Source of the DNA: Maritalea mediterranea
GTDB lineage: Bacteria; Pseudomonadota; Alphaproteobacteria; Rhizobiales; Devosiaceae
Length of the DNA stretch: 64,000 nt
Assembly: GCF_021568695.1 (NCBI RefSeq)
Contig: NZ_JAKGTI010000005.1
Location: 46,860-110,859 of the forward strand
Reading direction: 5' to 3'
This document shows positions 53,819 through 64,000 of the stretch, piece after piece. The notes beneath the pieces are model-generated. The model was not told the DNA's origin. It saw nothing but the letters and a program-made list of their open reading frames with translations, and made no database searches. Position 1 is the first letter of the stretch. Each line of letters starts with the position of its first letter. The position numbers were made by a program, and so were the translations under genes.

Positions 53819-54583
53819 TTGAGAAATAACAGATCCATTGGTGATGTCAGCCAAATTGCAAAAGACTTCTCCCTTTCTACCGCGCCACCGCCTGCCAATT
53901 CATTGTTTTGGGAAATGTGGAACCAAAACATTGTCCAGGAAAATGCGCAATCCACGTTAAACCTGCCTTATCTTCAGGGCATCAATAGTGGGCTTTTGGA
54001 CCCCAATGATTATGGTGGGTACAATGTGGCGGATGCCTATTATTGTTTTAATGGCGCAGACGATTATCAGGCCGCGGCGGCCAAAGCCCCGTCAGGGTCG
54101 GCGCTTCAGGCATTTTTGAACAAGAAGCTCGCGGGCTACCAGAGATACAATGCGACCTTCCCCAGCACCTGGCATGTGGCCAGCGCTGCCGATGTGACGC
54201 CGCCGGAAATCACCAAGGCCTATTCCGACTTTGAGCGGAAGGTGGTGGCTCAATATGACCCAGTTTATGCGATCATTGTGATGTTGCCCTGTGAATATTT
54301 GTGGGCCTGGTTGGCCTCGCAAATGAATTCGCCAAGTTCGCAAAATGTGTATGGCGGCTGGATTACCGGCAATAATGATCCAAGCGGGGCCTATGCGATG
54401 GGCAATTTTCTGGTGCAGTATCAGGCCGCAAATCCAGGTGTGATTGATCAGACATTGGCCAACAACATCTATGCCTGGGCGAATTTTTATGAGTATGCCA
54501 ATTTCAGCGCGGCCACCAATACGCAGATTGCTGATCCAGACATTCTGGGCTTAACGCCACTACCTGATCTCGTGTCGGCATAA
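53819..54583 (+). CDS. TenA/heme-oxygenase-fold protein, divergent
   Basis: A 254-residue all-helical protein that resembles the TenA/THI-4/PqqC fold in layout: FWEMWNQNIVQENAQSTLN in helix 1, YNVADAYYCFNGADDY where TenA has the substrate Asp, MLPCEYLWAWLASQM at the position of the TenA nucleophile Cys, YGGWITGNN, and ANNIYAWANFYEYANFSAA at the position of the C-terminal catalytic Glu. Sequence is far from typical thiaminase II and the Asn/Tyr/Ala-rich composition is unusual; function (thiamin salvage, quinone or other cofactor chemistry) is open. TTG 53819 has GAGGA 7 nt upstream; ATG 53795 is in frame but without a ribosome site. It stands alone between xerC and priA. Confidence 0.55.
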   Translation: MRNNRSIGDVSQIAKDFSLSTAPPPANSLFWEMWNQNIVQENAQSTLNLPYLQGINSGLLDPNDYGGYNVADAYYCFNGADDYQAAAAKAPSGSALQAFLNKKLAGYQRYNATFPSTWHVASAADVTPPEITKAYSDFERKVVAQYDPVYAIIVMLPCEYLWAWLASQMNSPSSQNVYGGWITGNNDPSGAYAMGNFLVQYQAANPGVIDQTLANNIYAWANFYEYANFSAATNTQIADPDILGLTPLPDLVSA

Positions 54584-54681
54584 GCCTGAACGGTCGCAAG
54601 TCATTACACGCGCTGCAAATATGGCTGACATTTTGGCCAAATCTCCTTAGCCTTGGCCAAAACGAATCTCTTGGAGCGCGT

Positions 54682-56862
54682 GTGAGCCAAATAGCATCTG
54701 ACATTGTGGCGGTGATGGTGAATGTGGCCGTGGATGGCTCCTATTCCTACCGGGTGCCGCATCATATGCAGGTGGAACGCGGGTCCATTGTGCAGGTGCC
54801 GCTGGGGCCGCGCAAAGTGATGGGCGTGGTGTGGGGCGAGCCCAAGGACAAGGTTGCCCATAATCGGCTGCGCGATATTGAGCATATATATGACACGCCG
54901 CCGCTGACCGACGAATTGATGAAGCTGGTGGATTGGGTGGCCAAATACACCTTGGCGCAGCCGGGCATGGTGTTGCGCGGGGTGTTGCGCTCGCCCGAAG
55001 CGTTCGAGCCCGAAAAGCCGGTGACCGTTTATCAATTGACCGAGATGCGCCCGGAGCGGATGACCGCGGCACGGCAGCGGGTGATTGAGACCATGGAAGA
55101 TGGATTCTCCTGGGGCAAGACGGCGCTGGTGGGCGCCAGCGGGGTATCGCCCTCGGTGATTGACGGGCTGGTGAAGCAGGGCGTGCTCGAGCAGCATTTT
55201 GTGCCGCCGCCGCCCATCGTAACCCAGCCGGATGCGGACCATAAGCCGCTGGACCTGAATGAAGAGCAGCGCGCTGCTGTGGATCAGATCACGGGCAACG
55301 GGTTTTATCAGTTCGGGGTGTCGCTGCTGGATGGGGTGACCGGCTCGGGCAAAACCGAAGTGTTCTTTGAGGCGGTGGCCGCGTGCTTAAAGGCGGGACG
55401 GCAAGCCGTGATCCTGCTGCCGGAAATCGCGCTGACCCACACCTTCCTCGAGCGGTTTGAGCAGCGCTTCGGCGCGCGGCCCGGCGAATGGCACTCAGAT
55501 ATGACGCCGGTGCAGCGGGCGCGCATGTGGCGGGCCGTGGCGCGCGGCAAGGTGCAAGCGCTGGTGGGGGCCCGCTCGGCCCTGTTTCTGCCGTTCCCTG
55601 ATTTGGGGCTGATCGTGATCGATGAAGAACATGATGGCGCGTTCAAACAGTCGGACCGGGTGAACTACCACGCAAGAGATATGGCGGTGGTGCGCGCCAA
55701 CCTGACCAAGGGGCATGTGATTCTGTCCTCCGCGACCCCTTCGGTGGAAAGCCGCAACAATGCGGATCAGGGCCGTTACACCCATGTGAAAATGCTGGGC
55801 CGGTTTGCCGAGGCGACGCTGCCGGATATTACCGCCATCGATATGCGGGAGGAGGGACCGGAAAAGGGCGAGTGGATCGCGCCGAAATTATCGCGGGAGA
55901 TATTTTCTGTGCTGGACCGGGGCGAGCAGGCATTGCTGTTTCTCAACCGCCGGGGCTATGCGCCGCTTACGCTATGTCGATCTTGCGGCCATCAATATCA
56001 ATGTCCCGATTGTTCGGCGTGGCTGGTGGAGCATCGCTTCCGTGGCGTTTTGACGTGTCACCATTGCGGCCATGAAATCGGCGTGCCGAAAGAGTGTCAT
56101 AAATGCGGGGCGGACGATTCGCTGGTGCCGATCGGGCCGGGGATTGAGCGTATTGCCGAGGAGGCGGCGAAACGCTTTCCCGAGGCGCGTCGGGTGATCT
56201 TGTCGTCGGATATGGGCACCATGGCGCAAACCAAGGCGCGATTCGAAGAAATTGCGCGTGGTGATTATGATTTGATCATCGGTACCCAATTGGTGGCCAA
56301 AGGACACCATTTCCCCAAATTGAATCTTGTGGGGGTGCTGGATGCGGATTTAGGGTTGGCTCATGGCGACCCGCGCGCGGCCGAAAAAACCTTTCAATTG
56401 CTGACCCAGGTCACCGGGCGCGCGGGGCGCACGGGCAAGTCGGGTCGGGCTTTCCTGCAGACCTATGTGCCCGAACATGCGGTGATGCAGGCGCTGGTGC
56501 GTGGGGACCGGGAAGCGTTTTATGCCCATGAGATCAAGGGCCGCCAACTGGCGGGCCTGCCGCCATTCGGTCGTTTGGCGGCGCTGATCATTTCCGCCAA
56601 TGAGCATGATGTGGCCTTTAATTATGCCCGGGCCTTGGCGACCCTGGCACCAAAAACGCCGGATGACGCGAAGCTGAGATTGTTTGGCCCGGCGGATGCG
56701 CCGGTGGCGATGGTGCGGGGGCGCCATCGGGTGCGGCTGCTGGTGCAGAGTGAAAAGCAGTTTGACCTGTCCGGCTATGTGCGATTCTGGCTGGATGAAG
56801 GGCCGAAACCGACCGGTAATTTGAGGGTTCAGGTGGATATCGACCCGATGAGCTTTTACTAG
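54682..56862 (+). CDS. priA: Primosomal replication protein N' (PriA helicase)
   Basis: A 726-residue DNA helicase that restarts stalled replication forks. The N-terminal 3'-DNA-binding domain is followed by helicase motifs: Walker A VTGSGKTEVFF near 219, DEEH near 314, SATPSVES near 350. The zinc-binding insert has paired cysteines in CRSCGHQYQCPDC and CHHCGHE...CHKCGAD near 432-475; GTQLVAKGHHFP and VTGRAGRTGKSG are motifs V and VI. GTG 54682 has TTGGAG five bases upstream. It precedes atpHAGDC as in many alphaproteobacteria. Confidence 0.96.
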   Translation: MSQIASDIVAVMVNVAVDGSYSYRVPHHMQVERGSIVQVPLGPRKVMGVVWGEPKDKVAHNRLRDIEHIYDTPPLTDELMKLVDWVAKYTLAQPGMVLRGVLRSPEAFEPEKPVTVYQLTEMRPERMTAARQRVIETMEDGFSWGKTALVGASGVSPSVIDGLVKQGVLEQHFVPPPPIVTQPDADHKPLDLNEEQRAAVDQITGNGFYQFGVSLLDGVTGSGKTEVFFEAVAACLKAGRQAVILLPEIALTHTFLERFEQRFGARPGEWHSDMTPVQRARMWRAVARGKVQALVGARSALFLPFPDLGLIVIDEEHDGAFKQSDRVNYHARDMAVVRANLTKGHVILSSATPSVESRNNADQGRYTHVKMLGRFAEATLPDITAIDMREEGPEKGEWIAPKLSREIFSVLDRGEQALLFLNRRGYAPLTLCRSCGHQYQCPDCSAWLVEHRFRGVLTCHHCGHEIGVPKECHKCGADDSLVPIGPGIERIAEEAAKRFPEARRVILSSDMGTMAQTKARFEEIARGDYDLIIGTQLVAKGHHFPKLNLVGVLDADLGLAHGDPRAAEKTFQLLTQVTGRAGRTGKSGRAFLQTYVPEHAVMQALVRGDREAFYAHEIKGRQLAGLPPFGRLAALIISANEHDVAFNYARALATLAPKTPDDAKLRLFGPADAPVAMVRGRHRVRLLVQSEKQFDLSGYVRFWLDEGPKPTGNLRVQVDIDPMSFY

Positions 56863-56899
56863 AATTGTCGGGCAAAAATGACCCTGAAGTGCGACAATT
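56863..56899 (+). other. Hairpin after priA
   Basis: AATTGTCG (56863-56870) and CGACAATT (56892-56899) form a perfect 8-bp stem with a 21-nt loop directly after the priA stop; TTGTC follows but no T run. The rest of the gap to atpH holds smaller stems (GCCCA / TGGGC at 56941-56954; AAAGTT / AACTTT at 57072-57088) and presumably the atp promoter, which I could not place with confidence. Confidence 0.45.
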
Positions 56900-57135
56900 T
56901 GTCAAGCTTTCATGATTCAAGGCGTGAATCTGAAGAATCCGCCCAAAGTTGGGCATGAAAATGGCCCCGGCATATTGCGCACCCGAAAGCCATGTGATAG
57001 ACGGTGCGCGATATTTGAGGGGGATCGACAGGTCCAACTGTAAACACCACTGAATTTTGTGCCGCGTTTGCAAAGTTGTTCTAACTTTACGAACCGGGTT
57101 TGAGCAAAGTTCAGTAAGATTGGGGAATAGAGGCG

Positions 57136-57696
57136 TTGAGCGCACAAAACTCAGTTCTAACTCAGATCGCACGGCCATATGCGTCAGCACTTTTTGACCT
57201 TGCGCGTGACGCGAAAGACGTCGCCGGTGTTGAAAAGGGGCTCGATGGCCTTTCCAAACTCATCAAAGAAAGTGCAGAATTTGCTGACTTCTTGAAAAGC
57301 CCTGTAATCAGCGGCGAAGAGAAAGAGCAAGTGATTGCTGCGCTTTTGGCTAAGGCCAAGGCCAAAGGTCTTGTGGCCAATTTTGTTTCATTGGTGGCCA
57401 AGAACGGACGCTTGTTCGCGCTGCCCGCCATGATCAACCAATTCAAAGCGCTTGCAGCAGCGGACCGCGGTGAAATCAACGCCGAGGTGACATCTGCTCA
57501 ACCGCTTTCGAAAGCACACCAGGACAGCCTTGCTGCTGCTCTGAAAAAGAAAATCGGCAAGGATGTCACGCTTGAGCAACATGTGGATGCCGATCTGATT
57601 GGGGGCTTGATCGTTAAGGTCGGTTCGCAAATGATCGATTCCTCGCTTAAGACGAAATTGACTGCCATGAAGATCGCCATGAAAGAGGTCGGCTAA
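57136..57696 (+). CDS. atpH: ATP synthase F1 delta subunit
   Basis: A 186-residue stator subunit that links F1 to the peripheral stalk. [14 protein letters not shown] at the N-terminus, [16 protein letters not shown] near 75 and [21 protein letters not shown] near 155 (quoted: [18 protein letters not shown]) are the family marks. The start is TTG 57136 with GGGGAA about 8 nt upstream. Its TAA overlaps the atpA ATG (TAATG). The order delta-alpha-gamma-beta-epsilon without Fo genes is the usual alphaproteobacterial arrangement. Confidence 0.96.
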   Translation: MSAQNSVLTQIARPYASALFDLARDAKDVAGVEKGLDGLSKLIKESAEFADFLKSPVISGEEKEQVIAALLAKAKAKGLVANFVSLVAKNGRLFALPAMINQFKALAAADRGEINAEVTSAQPLSKAHQDSLAAALKKKIGKDVTLEQHVDADLIGGLIVKVGSQMIDSSLKTKLTAMKIAMKEVG

Positions 57697-59228
57697 TGGA
57701 CATTAAAGCTGCGGAAATTTCCGCCATCCTAAAAGACCAGATCAAGGACTTTGGGAAAGAGGCGCAAGTCTCAGAAGTTGGGCAAGTATTGTCAGTTGGT
57801 GACGGTATTGCTCGTGTATATGGGCTTGATAATGTGCAAGCTGGTGAACTTGTTGAGTTCCCAGGTGGCATTAAGGGTATGGCTCTTAACCTTGAAGCCG
57901 ACAATGTCGGTGTTGTTATCTTTGGCTCTGACCGGGGCATTAAAGAAGGTGACACGGTTAAGCGGACCGGCGCGATTGTTGACGTGCCTGTCGGTAAAGA
58001 GTTGTTGGGTCGCGTTGTTGACGGCTTGGGCAACCCAATCGATGGTAAAGGCCCAATCAAAGCCTCTGCCCGTGCGTTGGCTGACGTGAAGGCGCCCGGC
58101 ATTTTGCCGCGTAAGTCTGTGCACGAGCCCATGTCGACTGGTCTGAAATCAGTTGATGCGATGATCCCGATTGGCCGTGGTCAGCGCGAATTGATCATTG
58201 GTGACCGTCAAACTGGTAAAACAGCGATTATTCTCGATACCTTCCTCAACCAAAAGCCTGCGCACGATGCGGGCAATGAGGATGACAAGCTTTACTGTAT
58301 CTATGTTGCGATTGGCCAAAAGCGGTCAACTGTGGCGCAGTTTGTGAAGACATTGGAAGATGCCGGTGCGATGGAATATTCTATCGTTGTTGCCGCGACA
58401 GCGTCTGACCCAGCACCGATGCAGTTCCTGGCACCATTTACCGCTTGTGCCATGGGCGAGTATTTCCGCGATAACGGCATGCACGCCGTGATCGGGTATG
58501 ACGATTTGTCGAAACAAGCTGTGGCTTATCGTCAGATGTCATTGTTGCTGCGTCGTCCACCTGGGCGTGAAGCTTATCCTGGTGACGTGTTCTATCTTCA
58601 CTCTCGCTTGCTCGAGCGTGCTGCGAAATTGAACGAAGATCACGGTTCAGGCTCTTTGACAGCGTTGCCAGTTATTGAAACACAGGCAAACGACGTGTCA
58701 GCCTATATTCCAACCAACGTGATTTCGATTACAGACGGTCAGATCTTCTTGGAAACTGACTTGTTCTTCCAGGGCATCCGTCCTGCGGTGAACGTGGGTC
58801 TGTCTGTGTCACGTGTGGGGTCATCCGCGCAGATTAAAGCGATGAAGCAGGTTGCTGGTTCGATTAAGGGTGAATTGGCGCAGTACCGCGAAATGGCGGC
58901 CTTTGCGCAGTTCGGTTCTGACCTTGACGCCGCAACACAGCAATTGCTGAACCGTGGTGCACGCCTTGTTGAGCTGCTCAAGCAGCCTCAGTTCTCGCCG
59001 TTGAAAACGGAAGAGCAGGTTGCGGTGATCTATGCCGGTGTGAACGGTTATATCGACAAGATCGCTGTACGTGAGGTGCAGAAATTTGAAGCTGGCTTGC
59101 TTTCAGCGCTGCGCTCAAAGCACAAGGATCTGCTGGACACCATTGCCAAGGAAAAGGCATTGTCCGATGATCTGAAAGCCAAACTCGACGCTGCGATTGC
59201 TGATTACGCAAAGACATTCGCTGCATAA
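57696..59228 (+). CDS. atpA: ATP synthase F1 alpha subunit
   Basis: A 510-residue non-catalytic nucleotide-binding subunit. Walker [10 protein letters not shown] is near 169-177; [20 protein letters not shown] near 95, [20 protein letters not shown] near 255 and the ATP synthase alpha/beta signature region near 370 ([13 protein letters not shown]) are present. Length is standard. It overlaps atpH by one base and is followed by atpG after 31 nt. Confidence 0.98.
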   Translation: MDIKAAEISAILKDQIKDFGKEAQVSEVGQVLSVGDGIARVYGLDNVQAGELVEFPGGIKGMALNLEADNVGVVIFGSDRGIKEGDTVKRTGAIVDVPVGKELLGRVVDGLGNPIDGKGPIKASARALADVKAPGILPRKSVHEPMSTGLKSVDAMIPIGRGQRELIIGDRQTGKTAIILDTFLNQKPAHDAGNEDDKLYCIYVAIGQKRSTVAQFVKTLEDAGAMEYSIVVAATASDPAPMQFLAPFTACAMGEYFRDNGMHAVIGYDDLSKQAVAYRQMSLLLRRPPGREAYPGDVFYLHSRLLERAAKLNEDHGSGSLTALPVIETQANDVSAYIPTNVISITDGQIFLETDLFFQGIRPAVNVGLSVSRVGSSAQIKAMKQVAGSIKGELAQYREMAAFAQFGSDLDAATQQLLNRGARLVELLKQPQFSPLKTEEQVAVIYAGVNGYIDKIAVREVQKFEAGLLSALRSKHKDLLDTIAKEKALSDDLKAKLDAAIADYAKTFAA

Positions 59229-59259
59229 CTGAGTGGTTTAACTAAGGAGCTGAGGTGCT

Positions 59260-60141
59260 ATGCCCTCATTGAAGGACCTTAAAAACCGGATCTCTTCGGT
59301 CAAGTCGACCCAGAAGATCACCAAAGCCATGCAGATGGTGGCAGCGGCAAAGTTGCGTCGTGCGCAAGAGAACGCAGAAAATGCCCGGCCTTATGCCGAG
59401 CGGATGAACAATGTGCTCTCTTCGCTGGCCACCGCCTATAAGGGGCGCGATGACGCCCCTAAACTGCTGGGCGGCAATGGCAAAGACCAGACGCACCTGC
59501 TCGTTGTAGCAACTGCAGAGCGTGGCCTTTGTGGTGGCTTCAACTCCAATATTGCGAAGTTGGCACGTGATCATGCCAACAAGCTTTTGGCTGAAGGTAA
59601 GACGGTTAAAATTTTGTGCGTGGGTAAAAAGGGCCATGACGTGTTGAAGCGTCTGTTCCCCGATCAGATCCTTGATTTGATCACCCTGCGTGAAGTCAAG
59701 CAAGTTGGATATGCCAATGCCCAAGATATCGGGCAGCGCGTATTGGACATGTTTGAAAAAGACGAATTTGACGTTGCAACCTTGTTCTATTCGAAATTTC
59801 AGTCAGTGATCGCCCAGGTGCCAACCGCGCATCAACTGATCCCTGCTGTGTTTGATGAGACAGAGGACGACGCTGGTGCAGATTCAGCCAATTATGAATA
59901 TGAGCCAAGCGAAGAAGCAATTCTTGAAGACTTGCTTCCGCGCAATATCTCTGTGCAGATTTTCCATGCCTTGCTGGAAAATGGCGCCGGTGAAATGGGT
60001 GCGAAAATGACCGCGATGGACAACGCGACCCGCAATGCTGGTGATATGATCAAGAAGTTGAACATCAGCTACAACCGTCAGCGCCAGGCGCAGATTACAA
60101 AAGAACTGATTGAAATTATCTCAGGCGCGGAAGCGCTCTAA
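59260..60141 (+). CDS. atpG: ATP synthase F1 gamma subunit
   Basis: A 293-residue rotor subunit. The N-terminal helix [20 protein letters not shown] and [13 protein letters not shown], the central [16 protein letters not shown] and the C-terminal helix [18 protein letters not shown] are diagnostic. An acidic insertion ([19 protein letters not shown]) near 205-225 is seen in several alphaproteobacterial gamma subunits. Confidence 0.97.
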   Translation: MPSLKDLKNRISSVKSTQKITKAMQMVAAAKLRRAQENAENARPYAERMNNVLSSLATAYKGRDDAPKLLGGNGKDQTHLLVVATAERGLCGGFNSNIAKLARDHANKLLAEGKTVKILCVGKKGHDVLKRLFPDQILDLITLREVKQVGYANAQDIGQRVLDMFEKDEFDVATLFYSKFQSVIAQVPTAHQLIPAVFDETEDDAGADSANYEYEPSEEAILEDLLPRNISVQIFHALLENGAGEMGAKMTAMDNATRNAGDMIKKLNISYNRQRQAQITKELIEIISGAEAL

Positions 60142-61590
<1,449 letters not shown>

Positions 61591-61606
61591 GCTTTAAGGG
61601 GTAAGT

Positions 61607-62026
61607 ATGGCCGAAGGCATTAAAATCGAAGTGGTTTCACCAGAGAACTTGGTGCTGAGCGACGATGTGGCTTCGGTCACCGTGCCTGGCACAGATGGCT
61701 ACTTCACCGTGATGGGCGACCATGCGGCGATGATGACCACATTGAAAGCGGGCTTTGTGACCGTGAAGGCCGAAAATGGCGATGTACGCTCTTTCTATGT
61801 ACGCGGCGGCTTTGCCGATGTCTCCAATTCCGGCCTGACCATTCTGGCTGAAGAAGCGAAGACCGGTGAAGATTTTGACCGGTCAGAGGTGGATGCTGCC
61901 ATTGTTTCTGCGCAAAAAGCTTTGGAAAAGGCGGAAGACGATCACGCCAAGCAAGAGGCTCAGAACAATCTTGATGGTTGGAAGAACCTGCTGCTCGAAG
62001 TTGATGCAGGTGGCATGGTCCACTAA
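61607..62026 (+). CDS. atpC: ATP synthase F1 epsilon subunit
   Basis: A 139-residue subunit that couples the rotor and inhibits hydrolysis. The beta-sandwich domain has EVVSPENLVLS, VTVPGTDGYFTVMGDHAAM and YVRGGFADVSNSGLTILAEEA; the C-terminal helical hairpin is AQKALEKAEDDHAKQEAQNN. Last gene of the atp operon, with a strong terminator at 62059. Confidence 0.95.
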   Translation: MAEGIKIEVVSPENLVLSDDVASVTVPGTDGYFTVMGDHAAMMTTLKAGFVTVKAENGDVRSFYVRGGFADVSNSGLTILAEEAKTGEDFDRSEVDAAIVSAQKALEKAEDDHAKQEAQNNLDGWKNLLLEVDAGGMVH

Positions 62027-62058
62027 GCGGGCGCGCGCCAAGCTGAAAAAAATTTGAA

Positions 62059-62087
62059 GGGTCCGCATGCTGTGCGGGCCCTTTTTT
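62059..62087 (+). terminator. Rho-independent terminator of the atp operon
   Basis: GGGTCCGCA (62059-62067) and TGCGGGCCC (62073-62081), nine pairs with one T-G, loop TGCTG, followed by six T residues. Confidence 0.95.
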
Positions 62088-62177
62088 CATGCAAAATCAT
62101 CCTTATTAAAATCGTAACCTGACTTTAATCAGATGCGCGCAAAATGGTCGGCATTATAAATTCGACCTGTCTTTTAA

Positions 62178-62224
62178 GTGATATTCATCCCGGCATTTCC
62201 GGCGCTTGAATGTCACTTTTTTTT
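62178..62224 (+). terminator. Second intrinsic terminator, in the leader of the chemoreceptor gene
   Basis: GTGATATTCA (62178-62187) and TGAATGTCAC (62207-62216) give ten pairs (one T-G), followed by eight T residues; the loop contains two CCGG blocks that can pair. A possible -10 box TATAAA lies at 62155-62160, so the hairpin could be within the receptor mRNA, 27 nt before its start codon. Either a back-up terminator for atp or an attenuator. Confidence 0.7.
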
Positions 62225-62251
62225 GGCCGGTCGCCATGGATGGAGAGTGTG

Positions 62252-64000
62252 ATGAAGCTGCTCGAGCGTATGAAGATTGTTCAAAAGATCCCTGCTTTGG
62301 CGATCGCCAGTGCGTTGGTGGTCGGGGTGGCAGTTGGCACGGTCAGCATCTGGGTCGGTGCAAATGTCATTACCGCGACGGAAACAGAAAAGCTTGATGC
62401 CGCCGCGGAAGGGCGAAAGCATGAACTTGCAGAATATTTGCACGAGATTCAGGCCGATCTGGGGCTGACGGCAAAACACCCCTTTACCGTGGAAGCAGTC
62501 AAGTCCTTTAGCGCAGCTTATGAAGAGCTGGGGCCCGACGTCACCAAAACACTGCAAGATGCCTATATTGAGAACAACCCCAATCCCTTGGGTGAAAAGC
62601 ATTTGCTGGATGCGGCCAAAGGCGACAATAGCTACAATGTGGCCCACGCGACCTATCACCCGCTGTTTCGGGATCAGCTCAATGCCCGTGGCTATTACGA
62701 CATCTTCTTGTTTAACACCAATGGTGACCTGGTCTATACGGTGTTCAAAGAGTTGGACTATGCGACGAACTTTCAATCTGACGGTGACCAATGGGCGGAT
62801 ACGGACTTGGGCAATGCCTTCCGCGCGGCCAGTGGGTTAAACGCCGGGCAGAGCCAGTTCTTTGATTTTAAACCCTATGCACCCAGCTATGATGCACCGG
62901 CGGCCTTTATCTCCCAACCCATATTTGACGGCAAAGAACGCGTTGGCGTTTTGGCCTTTCAAATGCCCATTGATCGCATTAATGCGGTAATGGATGGTAA
63001 AGCCGGTCTGGGGACAACAGGTGAAACGCTGCTGATCGGTGCAGATCGCTTGTTACGCAACGATTCCAGCCACACGGAAGATAATGATATCCTCAAAGCA
63101 AGCTATGACAGCGCCGCGTTAGCCAAAGTGTTTGATGGCGAGGTTGCCCATGGCGAGGAGGCCAGCTATCGGGGAATGAACTCCCTGTTTGCGGCCATGC
63201 CGCTATCCTTCGGTGGCGCTGACTTTGCTGTGGTTGCCCTGCAAGGCAAGGATGAAGCGTTGAGCGCCATTGGCTTTATGACCTGGGTGATGACCGCCGT
63301 AGGTACGCTGGTGGCACTGGTGGTGGCTTTGGGTGCCTGGGCGTTCTCGCGCACCATTACCGGCCCGATGGCGAAGATCTCTGAAACCATGGGTCGTATC
63401 TCTCAAAATGAACTCGAGCTTGAGGTGGAAAACACCGAGCGGACCGATGAGGTGGGCGATATGGCGCGGGCGGTCAAGATTTTCCGCGATAATGCGCAAA
63501 AGATTGCGGCGCTTGATGCCGAAGAACGCGAGCGGGCCGCACGCCTGGCGGCGCGAAACGAAGCAATGCAGGCGCTTCAGGATTCTATGGGTCAGGTTGT
63601 GGGCGCTGCCGCAGGTGGTGATTTCAGCCAGCGTATTGAACTGGATCTTCAAGATGACGGGCTGCGCAAGATTGCCAACAATGTCAATGGGCTGGTTGAA
63701 AATGTGGATCGCGGGTTGAAGGAGACCGGCGAAGTTATGGCGGCGCTGGCCAACACCAATTTGACCAAACGTATGGAGGGAGATTACCAAGGGGCCTTCC
63801 TGCAGCTCAAAAATGACACAAACCGCGTGGGTGATCGTCTGACGGAAGTGGTCAAGCAATTGCGCACCACGTCACGGGCCTTGAAAACAGCGACCAGTGA
63901 AATCCTCTCGGGTGCCAATGATTTGTCTGAACGCACAACCCGGCAAGCAGCAACCATTGAAGAGACTTCTGCGGCGATGGAGCAGCTGGCCAATACGGTG
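62252..64000 (+). CDS. Methyl-accepting chemotaxis protein with periplasmic sensor domain (cut by window end)
   Basis: The frame is open for 583 codons to the last base. TM1 is at about 12-34; about 300 periplasmic residues form a Cache-like sensor with YYDIFLFNTNGDLVYTVF and DTDLGNAFRAASG, then LAFQMPIDRINAVM; TM2 is at about 341-363. HAMP repeats follow (EVENTERTDEVGDMARAVKI, then GGDFSQRIELDLQDDG and KRMEGDYQGAFLQLKNDT). The start of the MCP domain (SEILSGANDLSERTTRQAAT) is reached; the signalling tip lies beyond the window. From the second HAMP repeat on it closely resembles the receptor at 3203. GGAG 62242-62245 favours ATG 62252 over GTG 62249. Ligand unknown. Confidence 0.92.
   Translation, partial: MKLLERMKIVQKIPALAIASALVVGVAVGTVSIWVGANVITATETEKLDAAAEGRKHELAEYLHEIQADLGLTAKHPFTVEAVKSFSAAYEELGPDVTKTLQDAYIENNPNPLGEKHLLDAAKGDNSYNVAHATYHPLFRDQLNARGYYDIFLFNTNGDLVYTVFKELDYATNFQSDGDQWADTDLGNAFRAASGLNAGQSQFFDFKPYAPSYDAPAAFISQPIFDGKERVGVLAFQMPIDRINAVMDGKAGLGTTGETLLIGADRLLRNDSSHTEDNDILKASYDSAALAKVFDGEVAHGEEASYRGMNSLFAAMPLSFGGADFAVVALQGKDEALSAIGFMTWVMTAVGTLVALVVALGAWAFSRTITGPMAKISETMGRISQNELELEVENTERTDEVGDMARAVKIFRDNAQKIAALDAEERERAARLAARNEAMQALQDSMGQVVGAAAGGDFSQRIELDLQDDGLRKIANNVNGLVENVDRGLKETGEVMAALANTNLTKRMEGDYQGAFLQLKNDTNRVGDRLTEVVKQLRTTSRALKTATSEILSGANDLSERTTRQAATIEETSAAMEQLANTV

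Overview
The window is one chromosomal stretch of an alphaproteobacterium. I infer this from several gene orders and families: tsaD-gpsA-YciI-EVE, rsmB-heparinase-purH, a 1584-residue NAD-glutamate dehydrogenase, sdhCDAB, zapE-mdh-sucCD-sucAB-lpd, an Omp19-like lipoprotein, and atpHAGDC without the Fo genes. The order within the class cannot be fixed from sequence alone. Two chemoreceptors suggest a motile cell and a photolyase suggests light exposure. No rRNA, tRNA, CRISPR array, insertion sequence or prophage was seen.

Layout. 0-4.8 kb: end of tsaD, gpsA, two small conserved genes, a DUF1761 gene broken by one in-frame TGA, and an Aer-like redox receptor split into a soluble PAS protein and a membrane signalling protein. 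4.8-12.5 kb: photolyase, a DUF1674 (SdhAF4-like) gene, htpX, rsmB, a heparinase-fold protein and purH. 12.5-14.7 kb: two direct copies of a composite intergenic repeat flanking an exported protein gene and ppa. 14.7-20.8 kb (minus strand): NAD-glutamate dehydrogenase followed 2 nt later by an MFS transporter. 21-31 kb: leucine and aspartate-family synthesis (leuC, leuD, leuB, asd) interleaved with a membrane-anchored ClpP-fold protein plus a partner membrane protein, DUF998, deoD, a Rid-family protein and small membrane proteins. 31-32.5 kb: an acetyltransferase, a carbonic anhydrase and a DUF1737 gene. 32.6-48.5 kb: most of the oxidative TCA cycle (sdhCDAB, mdh, sucCD, sucAB, lpd) with zapE, an Omp19-like lipoprotein and a LysE exporter among them. 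48.5-51.2 kb (minus): methyltransferase, TraB/GumN protein and EamA transporter. 51.2-52.7 kb: a 1.5-kb stretch without a convincing gene, holding structured DNA and a third, inverted copy of the composite repeat. 52.7-62 kb: xerC, a TenA/heme-oxygenase-fold protein, priA and the F1 ATP synthase operon. 62.2-64 kb: a second chemoreceptor cut by the window end.

How it fits together. Succinate dehydrogenase, malate dehydrogenase, succinyl-CoA synthetase and 2-oxoglutarate dehydrogenase supply reducing power and the ATP synthase F1 sector uses the resulting gradient. Glutamate dehydrogenase feeds 2-oxoglutarate into the cycle. The split Aer-like receptor would couple the redox state of the same respiratory chain to motility.

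Points most worth a second look: (i) a 37-codon Met/Thr-rich open frame with mutually exclusive downstream stems ahead of asd, a candidate attenuation leader; (ii) a near-identical palindrome ahead of both sdhC and mdh, a candidate shared operator; (iii) the composite repeat with covarying CTTGA-loop hairpins; (iv) the split Aer receptor; (v) the hairpin that pairs with the photolyase ribosome-binding site; (vi) the TGA-interrupted DUF1761 gene; (vii) the membrane ClpP-fold/coiled-coil gene pair. I found no clear large undescribed defence or mobile system.
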